Source of the DNA: an uncultured Flavobacterium sp.
GTDB lineage: Bacteria; Bacteroidota; Bacteroidia; Flavobacteriales; Flavobacteriaceae
Assembly (NCBI RefSeq): GCF_943913405.1
Contig: NZ_CALTYA010000010.1
Location: 1 to 64,000, forward strand
Reading direction: 5' to 3'
Length of the DNA: 64,000 nucleotides
A program made the position numbers and the translations under genes. Position 1 is the stretch's first letter. Each line of letters starts with the position of its first letter. The notes beneath the pieces are model-generated. The model was not told the DNA's origin, searched no databases, and saw only the letters and a program-made list of their open reading frames with translations. Below, in pieces: positions 23,552 through 32,278 of this stretch.

Positions 23552-25489
23552 ATGAAAAAAATTTATTTCCTCAAACCTTTGGCTAATTTTCTAGCTATTG
23601 GTTTATTAATCATGTCGTTAAGTCGACTGATTTTATTTTTTATTTATCGAAGCAGGATAGTAGAAACTGAAAATTTTTGGTACATTTTTCCAATCGGAAT
23701 TCGATTTGACTTAATAATTCTGTGCTATTTATCTTTTCTTCCGGCATTTTTAATCTGTGTTTTGCCTAGCAAATACCTCTTTAAGATTAAAAAATTCCTG
23801 CATATTTACTTTTTATTCTTCCTTTTCATCATCCTTTTGATGGAATTGTCAACGCCAGATTTCGTTAGGCAGTATGATACGCGCCCAAACAGGTTATTTC
23901 TAGATTATCTTATTTATCCAAAGGAAGTCATGGGAACTTTACTGAAAAGCTACCTCACATCGATGATAATCACAGTGATTTTATTAGGAGCTGGACTTTA
24001 TTTCGGATATAAAAAAGGAAAAAGATTATTCTATCCAACAGAAGAAAAATACGCTACAAAGCTTATTTTATTCCCTCTAGTGGCTTTTTTATTGTTTTTT
24101 GGAGCAAGATCAAGTTTGACTTCAAAACGTCCTATAAACTCAAGTAATGCCGTTTTTTCTACTGATCAACTTACAAATAATTTAGGTCTTAATTCCACTT
24201 ACACAGTTTTATATGCAGCTTATTCTTTGAAAAATGAACACAGTGCCTCAGAAATGTATGGAAATATGGATGAAAAGGAAGCTTTTGAAAGAGTGAAAAA
24301 ATACATGACAGCTACTGAAGAAGATTTTACTGATCCAAATTTACCTACGTTACACACCCAAAATCCAGATTCATTGAGAGAAAAACCTTTGAATCTCGTA
24401 ATCTTTTTGCAAGAAAGTTTAGGAGCTGAATATGTGGGAAGTTTAGGAGGAAAGCCACTGACTCCAAATTTTGACCAATTGACAAAAGACGGTTTATTAT
24501 TTACCAATTTGTATTCAACTGGAACCCGAAGCGTTCGCGGTATTGAAGCAGTCGTAACTGGATTTTTACCATCGCCATCAGAAAGCGTAGTGAAAATGAG
24601 CAACTCTCAAACCGGATTTTTTACGCTTGCCGAATTGCTTAAAAATAAAGGATATGACACCAGCTTTATCTACGGAGGAAGTGCTAATTTTGACAACATG
24701 GGTTCTTTTTTCAACGGAAACGGTTTTGAAAATATTGTAGATGAAGAAGAGTTTGATAATGACGGAAAAAAGTATGCTTTTAAAGGAACTTGGGGTTATT
24801 CAGATGAAGATTTAGTGGTAAAAGCAAATGAATATTTTAAGTCACAAAAAGGAAAACCTTTCTTTTCACTTATGTTTTCAACATCTAATCACGAACCTTT
24901 TGAATTTCCTGACGGAAGAATCAAGTTGCATGATAAAACTAAAAATACGGTAAATAATGCCATGAAATATGCTGATTTTTCAATTGGTAAATTCTTTGAA
25001 ATGGCGAAAAAAGAAGAGTATTTCAAGAATACGATTTTCATCGTAATTGCAGATCATAATACAAGAACTTACGGAAAACATCTAGTTCCGATAAAAAAGT
25101 TTAGAATTCCAGCTTTGATTATTGGTCCAAATGTTCCAAAAGGCGAAAAGTATGACAAATTAAGCAGCCAGATTGATATTCCGCCAACATTATTGAGCAT
25201 GATCGGAATGAAAGTGGAAACGCCAATGCCAGGAAGAAATATCAAGGATATTAAATCAGGTACAAAAGGAAGATCGATTATGCAGTTCAATGAAATTAAT
25301 GCTTTTCGTGTTGAAAACCAAGTGGTTATTATGCAACCAAAATTGAAACCATTGCAATTTAAAATTGAAAATGATTCTGTTTTGACACCAGTAAAATTAG
25401 ATGAAGAACTAGCAAAAGATGCTTTGGCGCACGTTATTGCAGCCGGGAATTTATACAAACAATCAAAATATAAGCTGAAAACTAAGTAA
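23552..25489 (+). CDS. LTA synthase-like sulfatase-fold membrane enzyme
   Basis: A 645-aa protein with five N-terminal membrane segments (about 8-180) and an extracytoplasmic alkaline-phosphatase/sulfatase-fold domain. ESLGAEYVGSLGG carries the first metal ligand (E), STGTRSVRG carries the threonine nucleophile, and IVIADHNTR carries the later Asp/His ligands. This is the LtaS/OpgB/EptA-like layout, which transfers phospho-glycerol or phosphoethanolamine groups to an envelope acceptor. In a Gram-negative organism the acceptor is probably a glycan or lipid, not lipoteichoic acid. Single gene with its own promoter box. Confidence 0.87.
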   Translation: MKKIYFLKPLANFLAIGLLIMSLSRLILFFIYRSRIVETENFWYIFPIGIRFDLIILCYLSFLPAFLICVLPSKYLFKIKKFLHIYFLFFLFIILLMELSTPDFVRQYDTRPNRLFLDYLIYPKEVMGTLLKSYLTSMIITVILLGAGLYFGYKKGKRLFYPTEEKYATKLILFPLVAFLLFFGARSSLTSKRPINSSNAVFSTDQLTNNLGLNSTYTVLYAAYSLKNEHSASEMYGNMDEKEAFERVKKYMTATEEDFTDPNLPTLHTQNPDSLREKPLNLVIFLQESLGAEYVGSLGGKPLTPNFDQLTKDGLLFTNLYSTGTRSVRGIEAVVTGFLPSPSESVVKMSNSQTGFFTLAELLKNKGYDTSFIYGGSANFDNMGSFFNGNGFENIVDEEEFDNDGKKYAFKGTWGYSDEDLVVKANEYFKSQKGKPFFSLMFSTSNHEPFEFPDGRIKLHDKTKNTVNNAMKYADFSIGKFFEMAKKEEYFKNTIFIVIADHNTRTYGKHLVPIKKFRIPALIIGPNVPKGEKYDKLSSQIDIPPTLLSMIGMKVETPMPGRNIKDIKSGTKGRSIMQFNEINAFRVENQVVIMQPKLKPLQFKIENDSVLTPVKLDEELAKDALAHVIAAGNLYKQSKYKLKTK

Positions 25490-25505
25490 TTTCCAGCTTA
25501 TAAAT

Positions 25506-25865
25506 TTAAGATCTATATTCCTCTATTTGGATGGTGACTGCTTCAACATCACCTCCAATTGGAGGATTTATTTTTGATACGGCAACCACAATTCTTGAAA
25601 CTGAAGCGATTTCTTTGAAAATTCTCTGGACGATTCTGTGTGCCACATGTTCCAATAATTTTGAACGGATAGCCATTTCTTCTTCCACAATTTTATTCAA
25701 ATGAACATAATCTACAGTGTCTTCGAGCTCGTCGGTTTCCATAGATTTACGCATATCAGCTTTGATTTCTAAGTCTACAGAATAATCAGAACCGATTTTA
25801 CTTTCTTCAACTAGACAGCCGTGGTAGGAGAAAGTTCTGATGTTTTTTAATTTTATGATTCCCAT
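25506..25865 (-). CDS. folB: dihydroneopterin aldolase
   Basis: A 119-aa FolB, converting 7,8-dihydroneopterin to 6-hydroxymethyl-dihydropterin in folate synthesis. The family pattern is visible: KNIRTFSYHGCLVEE (7-21), the catalytic E/H region LLEHVAHRIVQRI and the conserved K in VSKINPPIGGDVEAV. Convergent with the LTA-synthase-like gene, 16 bp apart. Divergent from glnS. Confidence 0.92.
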   Translation of the reverse strand: MGIIKLKNIRTFSYHGCLVEESKIGSDYSVDLEIKADMRKSMETDELEDTVDYVHLNKIVEEEMAIRSKLLEHVAHRIVQRIFKEIASVSRIVVAVSKINPPIGGDVEAVTIQIEEYRS

Positions 25866-25946
25866 TTTGCGTAAAACTTTAAAGTCCAGTGCTTAAAGAT
25901 TATTGATAGTTGCTAACTTTAAACCTTAAACCTTGAACCTTTTTTT

Positions 25947-25954
25947 TATATTTG
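25947..25954 (+). promoter_or_regulatory. -7 box (TATATTTG) for glnS
   Basis: TATATTTG, 18 bp before the ATG at 25973. It overlaps the in-frame TTG at 25952, which rules that out as the start. Confidence 0.6.
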
Positions 25955-25972
25955 CTAAAATTAAGAAAAAGT

Positions 25973-28066
25973 ATGGCATCAGAAGAAAAAGCACTGAATT
26001 TTATTGAGCAAATCATTGAAGAAGATATCAAAAATGGCTTGTCTCAACAGAAATTACGTTTTCGTTTTCCACCCGAACCAAACGGTTATTTGCACATTGG
26101 GCACGCAAGTTCGATTGCATTAAATTTTGGTTTAGGAATTGATTATCAAGCTCCTGTAAATTTACGTTTTGACGATACAAACCCTGAAAAAGAAGAACAG
26201 GAATTTGTGGACGCCATCAAACGTGACGTGGAATGGCTTGGATATCAGTGGGAAAGCGAATGTTATGCTTCTGATTATTTTCAGCAATTATATGATTGGG
26301 CCGTTGAATTTATCAAGAAAGGAAAAGCCTATGTGGACAGCCAGACTTCTGAAGCAATGGCTGAACAAAAAGGAACGCCTACAACGCCAGGAACTGATTC
26401 ACCTTACAGAAATCGTTCTGTGGAAGAAAATCTAGATTTATTCGAAAGAATGAAAAACGGAGAATTCCCAGAAGGAACACATATTTTACGTGCAAAAATT
26501 GACATGAAATCAACAAATATGTTGATGCGTGACCCAATTATGTACCGAATTTTGCACAAAGACCACCACAGAACCGGAAGCGATTGGAAAATTTATCCAA
26601 TGTATGACTGGGCTCACGGTGAAAGCGATTATTTGGAAGGAATTTCACATTCATTTTGTACGCTAGAATTTTTGCCTCACAGAGAATTATACGATTGGTT
26701 TTTAGATCAAATTTATGACGATAACAAAACGCGTCCGAAGCAGAGAGAATTTGCAAGACGTAATCTTTCGCATACGGTTGTAAGCAAGAGAAAATTGCAG
26801 CAATTGGTTAAAGAAAAGCACGTTACAGGTTGGGATGATCCAAGAATGTCAACTATTTCTGGATTAAGAAGACGTGGTTACACGGCGAATTCGTTGCGTA
26901 ATTTTGCTAATACCATCGGAATTGCAAAACGTGATAACTTAATTGATGTTTCGGTTTTAGAATTCTGCATTCGTGAGGATTTGAACAAAACAGCGCCAAG
27001 AGTTATGGCTGTTTTGGATCCGGTGAAAGTGGTGATTACCAATTATCCGGAAGGAAAAGAAGAATGGCTTGACGCTGAAAATAACCAAGAAGATGAAAAT
27101 GCCGGTTTCAGAAAAGTGCCTTTTTCAAGAGAAATTTATATCGAAAGAGAAGACTTTCTAGAAGAAGCAACGGGCAAGTTTTTCCGATTGACTTTAGGGA
27201 AAGAAGTGCGTTTGAAAAATGCCTATATCATTAAAGGAGAAAGTGTTGTAAAAGATGCTGAAGGAACTATTACTGAAATTCACGTTACCTACGACACTGA
27301 TAGTTTAAGCGGCAGCGGGACAGAAGCAAGCCAAAGAAAAGTGTCTGGGACATTACATTGGGTTTCGATTGCGCACGCGATTGAAGCGGAAATTCGTTTG
27401 TATGACAGACTTTTCAACGACGAATCGCCGGATACGCACAAAGGAAAGGATTTCTTGGAATTTGTGAATCCGAATTCGTTGCAAGTGATTACCGGATATT
27501 TAGAACCAAGCTTGAAAGAGGCTAAAGTGGAAGATAAATTCCAGTTCCAAAGATTGGGTTATTTTACTGTAGATAAGGATTCTACGGAGAATAATTTAGT
27601 TATCAACAGAACGGTTGCGTTAAAAGATACTTGGGAAGAAAAAGGGAAGAAAGAGGAAAATATCATCAATAATTCTTTGAAAGAAATCAATAAATATTTC
27701 AAAGTGGGGACAGATGAAGAGCGAAATGCGGTTGAAAAATCCATAGGCGAGGAGCTTAAAAACGTTTCTAATTTCAGCTTGTTGCAAAATACTTTAAAGA
27801 AAAATATCAACAATAATAAGAGTTCGTTATTGTTTTCTAATTTCCTTTTGAAATATTCTAATTTGAAAACTTCGGATATTGAAACGGAAACTTTGCATAA
27901 ATTGTATTCAATGTCTTTGAAAAGCGAATCGCCGTTTGTGCGTTTTGAAGTGATTCAGAATTTGAAGAAAGATGAAGTGAATTTTGGAGAATTTTCTGGG
28001 CAGATTTCAGATTTGAAAAATTCTGAGAAAAGTGAATTGGTTTTGAATTTGCTTTCTCAATTTTAA
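25973..28066 (+). CDS. glnS: glutaminyl-tRNA synthetase with extra C-terminal domain
   Basis: A 697-aa class I synthetase charging tRNA-Gln. The HIGH motif (HIGHASS, near 45), the RFDDTNPEKE segment and the KMSKS equivalent VVSKRKL are present, followed by the anticodon-binding beta-barrels. The E. coli enzyme is about 554 aa. Here about 130-140 residues follow the barrel domains, a lysine- and asparagine-rich helical extension (from about 560). Some related proteins are labelled YqeY fusions, but I do not see a clear YqeY motif here. The start MASEEKALNF is supported by the promoter position. Confidence 0.95.
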   Translation: MASEEKALNFIEQIIEEDIKNGLSQQKLRFRFPPEPNGYLHIGHASSIALNFGLGIDYQAPVNLRFDDTNPEKEEQEFVDAIKRDVEWLGYQWESECYASDYFQQLYDWAVEFIKKGKAYVDSQTSEAMAEQKGTPTTPGTDSPYRNRSVEENLDLFERMKNGEFPEGTHILRAKIDMKSTNMLMRDPIMYRILHKDHHRTGSDWKIYPMYDWAHGESDYLEGISHSFCTLEFLPHRELYDWFLDQIYDDNKTRPKQREFARRNLSHTVVSKRKLQQLVKEKHVTGWDDPRMSTISGLRRRGYTANSLRNFANTIGIAKRDNLIDVSVLEFCIREDLNKTAPRVMAVLDPVKVVITNYPEGKEEWLDAENNQEDENAGFRKVPFSREIYIEREDFLEEATGKFFRLTLGKEVRLKNAYIIKGESVVKDAEGTITEIHVTYDTDSLSGSGTEASQRKVSGTLHWVSIAHAIEAEIRLYDRLFNDESPDTHKGKDFLEFVNPNSLQVITGYLEPSLKEAKVEDKFQFQRLGYFTVDKDSTENNLVINRTVALKDTWEEKGKKEENIINNSLKEINKYFKVGTDEERNAVEKSIGEELKNVSNFSLLQNTLKKNINNNKSSLLFSNFLLKYSNLKTSDIETETLHKLYSMSLKSESPFVRFEVIQNLKKDEVNFGEFSGQISDLKNSEKSELVLNLLSQF

Positions 28067-28483
28067 TGCAAAGACCACAAAGTTTTTCGCAAAGTTTTGA
28101 AAGACTTCTGAGAATTTAAATAATAGATTTTATATATGAAAAGCTTCTGTAATTGGAAGCTTTTTCTATTATTGTGAATCTCTATTAAAATTTAATTTTT
28201 TATAGTTTTTGATAATTAAAATTGGCTTTCATAATTTGTTTTTAAGGCAATTTCTAAATCTTTAAATGGTAATTTATGTTATAAATCGTGATGTTTTCTT
28301 AAATCGCTTTATTTTCGGTTTTTGCTTTTCAAAGAAACAAAATGCCTGAATTGATGCAATAGGAAAAATAATTTTAAAGAAATCGTTATGTTTGGTTCAT
28401 TAAAAATACTTTAACTGGTCATTAACACCTAAATGTTAAAATTAAATGTAACTTTAAATTATTAACCAAAAAACAATATAGTT
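28067..28483. other. gene-free stretch between glnS and the YtxH-like gene
   Basis: No credible gene in 417 bp. It holds the glnS terminator and, at 28295-28314, a 20-bp sequence identical to one at 39958-39977. The 90 bp before the YtxH-like ATG are very AT-rich and should contain its promoter, but no TAnnTTTG box is seen. Confidence 0.6.
28138..28166 (+). terminator. glnS terminator
   Basis: GAAAAGCTTC, a 7-nt loop and GGAAGCTTTTTC form a hairpin with a T-run, 72 bp after the stop. Confidence 0.8.
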
Positions 28484-28813
28484 ATGTCAAAAGGAAGTAC
28501 AGTTATCGGAATATTAGCTGGAGCAGCAATTGGAGCAGCAGTAGGAGTTTTATTCGCACCAGACAAGGGTGAAAAAACAAGAAAAAAAATTAAAGATGGT
28601 TTTGATAACCAAAAAGACGAGTTGCAAAACAAATTTGATAAATTGCAAGAACAGGTGAAAAGTAAATTTTCAAAAGCTAAGGTTGATTTAGAAACTGGTT
28701 TTGATGATTTAGTTGCCAATGCACAAGACACAAAAGAAGATGTGATTGCTGCCTTAGAGAAAAAATTGACTGACTTGAAAGCTCAGGCACAAGCTGCAAC
28801 TGACAAAAAATAA
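28484..28813 (+). CDS. YtxH-domain protein
   Basis: A 109-aa protein. Residues 6-28 are a glycine/alanine-rich hydrophobic helix ending in LFAPDKGEKTRKK (24-36), the YtxH signature. A long charged helix or coiled coil follows. Such proteins are linked to envelope or general stress in several bacteria. First of three small genes on one transcript, with a holin-like membrane protein and a DUF6327-like protein. Together they look like one envelope-associated stress unit. Function inferred only from family. Confidence 0.82.
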   Translation: MSKGSTVIGILAGAAIGAAVGVLFAPDKGEKTRKKIKDGFDNQKDELQNKFDKLQEQVKSKFSKAKVDLETGFDDLVANAQDTKEDVIAALEKKLTDLKAQAQAATDKK

Positions 28814-28825
28814 AACCACTGCTTT

Positions 28826-29179
28826 ATGGCATTTGAAAAAATAAAAGAAAATACCGACGAATTGCAAGACAGAGCCAAAGAGTTTTTAGATGCAAATATT
28901 GCATATTATAAGCTTTATGGTTTTAAGATTGCAATGAAATCAACAACATTAATGCTTAAATTATTTCTTTTGAGTGTAATGCTTGTGATTGTAACCCTAT
29001 TTTTTTCGATTGCTTTAGCGCTGGCGATTGGATATAGTCTTGACAATTTTGCGTATGGATTTTTAATTGTAGGAGGCATTTATTTGGTTCTAGCAATTTT
29101 AGTTTATTATGTTCAAGATAAGATTGTTGAAGGTCCGATTTTGAGAACTTTCTCTAAGATGCTTTTCAAAAAATATTAA
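28826..29179 (+). CDS. holin-superfamily-like small membrane protein
   Basis: A 117-aa protein with a cytoplasmic amphipathic N-terminus (1-30) and two membrane helices (about 42-70 and 74-96). It resembles the holin-like/YqjE-type proteins that accompany YtxH and YqjD-like stress proteins, so no phage lysis role is implied. Begins 12 bp after the YtxH-like gene. Confidence 0.65.
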   Translation: MAFEKIKENTDELQDRAKEFLDANIAYYKLYGFKIAMKSTTLMLKLFLLSVMLVIVTLFFSIALALAIGYSLDNFAYGFLIVGGIYLVLAILVYYVQDKIVEGPILRTFSKMLFKKY

Positions 29180-29189
29180 AAATATAATT

Positions 29190-29435
29190 ATGGAAATTAC
29201 AAAAACGTATGCTTCGTATGAAGAGATAAATAGAGAATTGCAGATTCTTAAAGTTGAAAAAGATTTGGCTTATGAAAAAATGAATTTGAGTTTCCATGAA
29301 ACTAAGGAAAGTTTCACAGCCAAAAACATTGTTGGAACGGTTCCTGGAATTGCCCTGAATATTATCGGAGCTTTATCCGGACCTTTGAAAAATGTGGGAA
29401 TAGCATATCTTACGAAAAAGATTTTTCGTTTATAG
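29190..29435 (+). CDS. DUF6327-like small protein
   Basis: An 81-aa protein. TYASYEEINRELQILKVEKD (5-24) is typical of the small DUF6327 proteins that follow YtxH/holin-like genes in Flavobacteriia. The C-terminal half (48-68) is weakly hydrophobic. Function unknown. 10 bp after the holin-like gene, followed directly by a strong terminator. Confidence 0.7.
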   Translation: MEITKTYASYEEINRELQILKVEKDLAYEKMNLSFHETKESFTAKNIVGTVPGIALNIIGALSGPLKNVGIAYLTKKIFRL

Positions 29436-29440
29436 AAACA

Positions 29441-29467
29441 AAAAAGAGGCTTTTAAAGCCTCTTTTT
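29441..29467. terminator. bidirectional terminator after the YtxH unit
   Basis: AAAAAGAGGCTTT-TAAAGCCTCTTTTT, a near-perfect palindrome between convergent genes, with A/T runs on both sides. Confidence 0.9.
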
Positions 29468-29475
29468 TTAATTAA

Positions 29476-30495
29476 TTATACCAAGTCTGGATTTTCCGGA
29501 TTTTCTTTATCTCGGGCCTTAGAATCTTCTGATTGGTTAAAGTCAGTCATGCTTCGTTTTACTTCTTGACCAGAATCTTTTTTCTTTTGATAGCGTTTCA
29601 TCGATTCGCCCACTTGATTTGAGGCTGTGAATGATGCAACCATGTTGTTTAGCATATCGCTTCCGGCTTGTGGAGAATTAGGCAACAAAATTAGGTTAGA
29701 ATTTGCGTCAGCACCAATGGCTTGCAATGTGTCGTAATGTTGTGTCACAACAATCAAAGCGGATGCTTCTTGAGAATTGATTCCCACTTTATTTAATATA
29801 TCAACACTTTCTACCAAACCTCTTGCAATTTCACGTCTTTGATCAGCGATACCTTGACCTTGCAATCTTTTGCTTTCGGCTTCGGCCTTAGCTTTAGCAA
29901 CGATTCTGATTCGTCCAGCTTCCGCTTCATATTCTGCAGCTGATTTTTCTCTGTCGGCAGCGTTGATACGATTCATTGCGTTTTTAACTTGGATGTCTGG
30001 ATCAATATCTGTGATCAAAGTATTAATGATATCATATCCGTAAGTAGTCATAGCTTCGTTCAATTCACGTTTTACCGCAATTGCAATATCGTCTTTTCTT
30101 TCAAAAACATCATCTAGTTTCAGCTTCGGAACTTCGGCACGAACTACGTCAAAAACATAAGATGTGATTTGGTCGTGCGGATATTCTAGTTTGTAAAAAG
30201 CTTCATAAACTTTGTCTTGGATAACTTTAAACTGAACCGAAACTTTCATTTTCACAAACACGTTTTCTTTCGTTTTCGTTTCAATGATTACATCAAGCTG
30301 TTGAATTTTCAAATTTATTTTTCCTGCGATTTTATCAACTATCGGAATTTTCAATTGCAAGCCTGAATGACGAATGCTTTGAAATTTTCCAAAACGTTCC
30401 ACGATGGCAGACGTCTGTTGTTTTACCGTAAAAAACGACGATAAGAAGATAAATAAGGCGAAGAATAAAATTACATACAAAGGAATGTTGTCCAT
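29476..30495 (-). CDS. SPFH/band-7 membrane protein
   Basis: A 339-aa protein with one N-terminal membrane segment (5-22), an SPFH domain (about 25-200, starting FFTVKQQTSAIVERFGKF) and an alanine/glutamate-rich coiled coil (185-235). It belongs to the stomatin/HIR-like group that forms large ring oligomers and organises membrane microdomains. The C-terminal tail (295-339) is polar and probably disordered. No NfeD-type partner is adjacent. Exact role unknown. Confidence 0.87.
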   Translation of the reverse strand: MDNIPLYVILFFALFIFLSSFFTVKQQTSAIVERFGKFQSIRHSGLQLKIPIVDKIAGKINLKIQQLDVIIETKTKENVFVKMKVSVQFKVIQDKVYEAFYKLEYPHDQITSYVFDVVRAEVPKLKLDDVFERKDDIAIAVKRELNEAMTTYGYDIINTLITDIDPDIQVKNAMNRINAADREKSAAEYEAEAGRIRIVAKAKAEAESKRLQGQGIADQRREIARGLVESVDILNKVGINSQEASALIVVTQHYDTLQAIGADANSNLILLPNSPQAGSDMLNNMVASFTASNQVGESMKRYQKKKDSGQEVKRSMTDFNQSEDSKARDKENPENPDLV

Positions 30496-30545
30496 AATAC
30501 AGTGTTTAAAAGTTAATTCGGTTAAGATAGCAAATATTTTGTAAT

Positions 30546-30574
30546 AAAAAAGCCTCTCATTTCTGAAAGGCTTT
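30546..30574 (-). terminator. gltX terminator
   Basis: On the minus strand AAAGCCTTTCA-GAAA-TGAGAGGCTTT followed by TTTT, just after the gltX stop. Confidence 0.85.
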
Positions 30575-30579
30575 CTGAT

Positions 30580-32094
30580 TTATTTCAAAGTTTCAATCGC
30601 TTTATTAATTCTAGCAATTGTTTCTTCTTTTCCAATAATACTGATAATTTCAAATAGGTGAGGACCTTTTAAAGAACCAACTAAACTCAATCGCAACGGT
30701 TGCATAATTTTCCCCATGCCAATTTCGTTTTCTGTCATCCAAGCTTTGACTGTATTTTCAACATTTTCGGTAGAAAAATCTAAAGTATTTTCTAAAATAG
30801 CAATTAGTTTTTTCATTAATTCTGCCGTTTCTTCTTTCCAATTCTTCGTAGCTTTTTCATCGTAAGAAATCGGCGCCACAAAAAAGAAATCTGATAAATC
30901 CCAAAGCTCAGAAGCAAATGTTGCGCGTTCCTTAACCAAACGAACAATCTCTGTCACATTTTCAATTGGTCTGTTAATTCCTTTCTCTAGCAATGTATGT
31001 GAAAGCTGTTGTGCCAAAACTTCATTGTCAGCTCTTTGGAAATATTGGTGGTTGAACCATTTATTTTTCTCCGGATCAAATTTGGCTCCAGCTTTATGAA
31101 CTCTTCCAAGGTCGAAAACATTTACTAATTCGTCAAGCGTAAATAATTCTTGATCGGTTCCTGAACTCCAACCTAATAATGCCAAGAAGTTGATAACGGC
31201 TTCCGGCATAAATCCTTTTTCTCTATAACCTGAAGATGTTTCTCCTGATTTTGGGTCTTTCCATTCCAAAGGAAATACTGGAAATCCAAGTTTGTCTCCG
31301 TCTCTTTTAGAAAGTTTTCCGTTTCCAACAGGTTTTAAAATCAATGGCAAATGTGCAAATTCAGGAGCTTCCCAATTGAATGCTCTGTATAATAAAACAT
31401 GCAGAGGCATTGAAGGAAGCCATTCTTCACCACGAATTACGTGTGAAGTTTCCATCAAATGGTCGTCAACAATGTTGGCCAAATGATACGTCGGCATTCC
31501 GTCACTTTTGAACAAAACTTTATCATCTAAAAGATTGGTGTCGAATTTCACATCGCCACGGATCATATCTTTCAATTGCAAAATCTCGCCAACCGGAGTT
31601 TTAAAACGAATTACATATTCTTCTCCTTCTAAAATTCTTTTGGCAGTTGTTGGAGCGTCATTCGTCAAAGAATTGTCTAATTGTTCCCGATTGCTGTGAT
31701 TGTAGATAAATGTCTTTCCGTTTTCTTCATCTGTTTTACGCAATTTATCCAAGTCTTCTGCCGTATCAAAAGCATAATACGCCCAACCCGAGTCAATCAA
31801 TTGGTCAGCATATTCTTTGTACAAATCTTTTCTTTCACTCTGACGGTAAGGACCAAATTTTTCATTTTTCCCAACAGTTTCATCAGGAGCAATTCCAAGC
31901 CATTCCAAAGCTTCCAAGATATATTCTTCAGCGCCAGGAACAAAACGGTTTTGGTCAGTGTCTTCCACACGAAGATAGAAAACGCCACCGTGTTTTTTAG
32001 CAAATAAATAATTGAAAAGGGCAGTTCTTACGCCACCAATATGCAAAGGTCCAGTCGGACTTGGGGCAAAACGAACACGTATCGGTTTTGACAT
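30580..32094 (-). CDS. gltX: glutamyl-tRNA synthetase
   Basis: A 504-aa class I synthetase charging tRNA-Glu. RVRFAPSPTGPLHIGG gives the HIGH equivalent, and KLSKRDG the KMSKS equivalent. The start MSKPIRVRFAPS (32094) is chosen over a frame from 32127 because the promoter -7 box (32112-32119) lies inside that extension. Own promoter and terminator. glnS is also present nearby, so tRNA-Gln is charged directly here. Confidence 0.96.
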   Translation of the reverse strand: MSKPIRVRFAPSPTGPLHIGGVRTALFNYLFAKKHGGVFYLRVEDTDQNRFVPGAEEYILEALEWLGIAPDETVGKNEKFGPYRQSERKDLYKEYADQLIDSGWAYYAFDTAEDLDKLRKTDEENGKTFIYNHSNREQLDNSLTNDAPTTAKRILEGEEYVIRFKTPVGEILQLKDMIRGDVKFDTNLLDDKVLFKSDGMPTYHLANIVDDHLMETSHVIRGEEWLPSMPLHVLLYRAFNWEAPEFAHLPLILKPVGNGKLSKRDGDKLGFPVFPLEWKDPKSGETSSGYREKGFMPEAVINFLALLGWSSGTDQELFTLDELVNVFDLGRVHKAGAKFDPEKNKWFNHQYFQRADNEVLAQQLSHTLLEKGINRPIENVTEIVRLVKERATFASELWDLSDFFFVAPISYDEKATKNWKEETAELMKKLIAILENTLDFSTENVENTVKAWMTENEIGMGKIMQPLRLSLVGSLKGPHLFEIISIIGKEETIARINKAIETLK

Positions 32095-32111
32095 TTTATT
32101 GAATTTTGATG

Positions 32112-32144
32112 CAAAGATACATTTCAATTAGAAAATAATGCCAA
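32112..32144 (-). promoter_or_regulatory. gltX promoter, TTG-N22-TATCTTTG
   Basis: TTG (32142-32144) and TATCTTTG (32112-32119) on the minus strand with 22 bp between, 17 bp before the ATG. One of the two full promoters in the window. Confidence 0.75.
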
Positions 32145-32278
32145 TTAGATAATTAGAAAATGAAATTTGCTGACTAAACTCAAGCGATAATCTTGAACCT
32201 TTAACCCAAAACCTTATACCTTTTTTGGTAAACTAAAAATCACTACTTTTATCGGTTATAAAGAAACCACACAAGATT

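Noticed and set aside
28826..29179. Holin-like protein as part of a prophage lysis unit
   Set aside because: It is flanked by YtxH-like and DUF6327-like genes, the usual small stress or envelope group, with no phage genes near.
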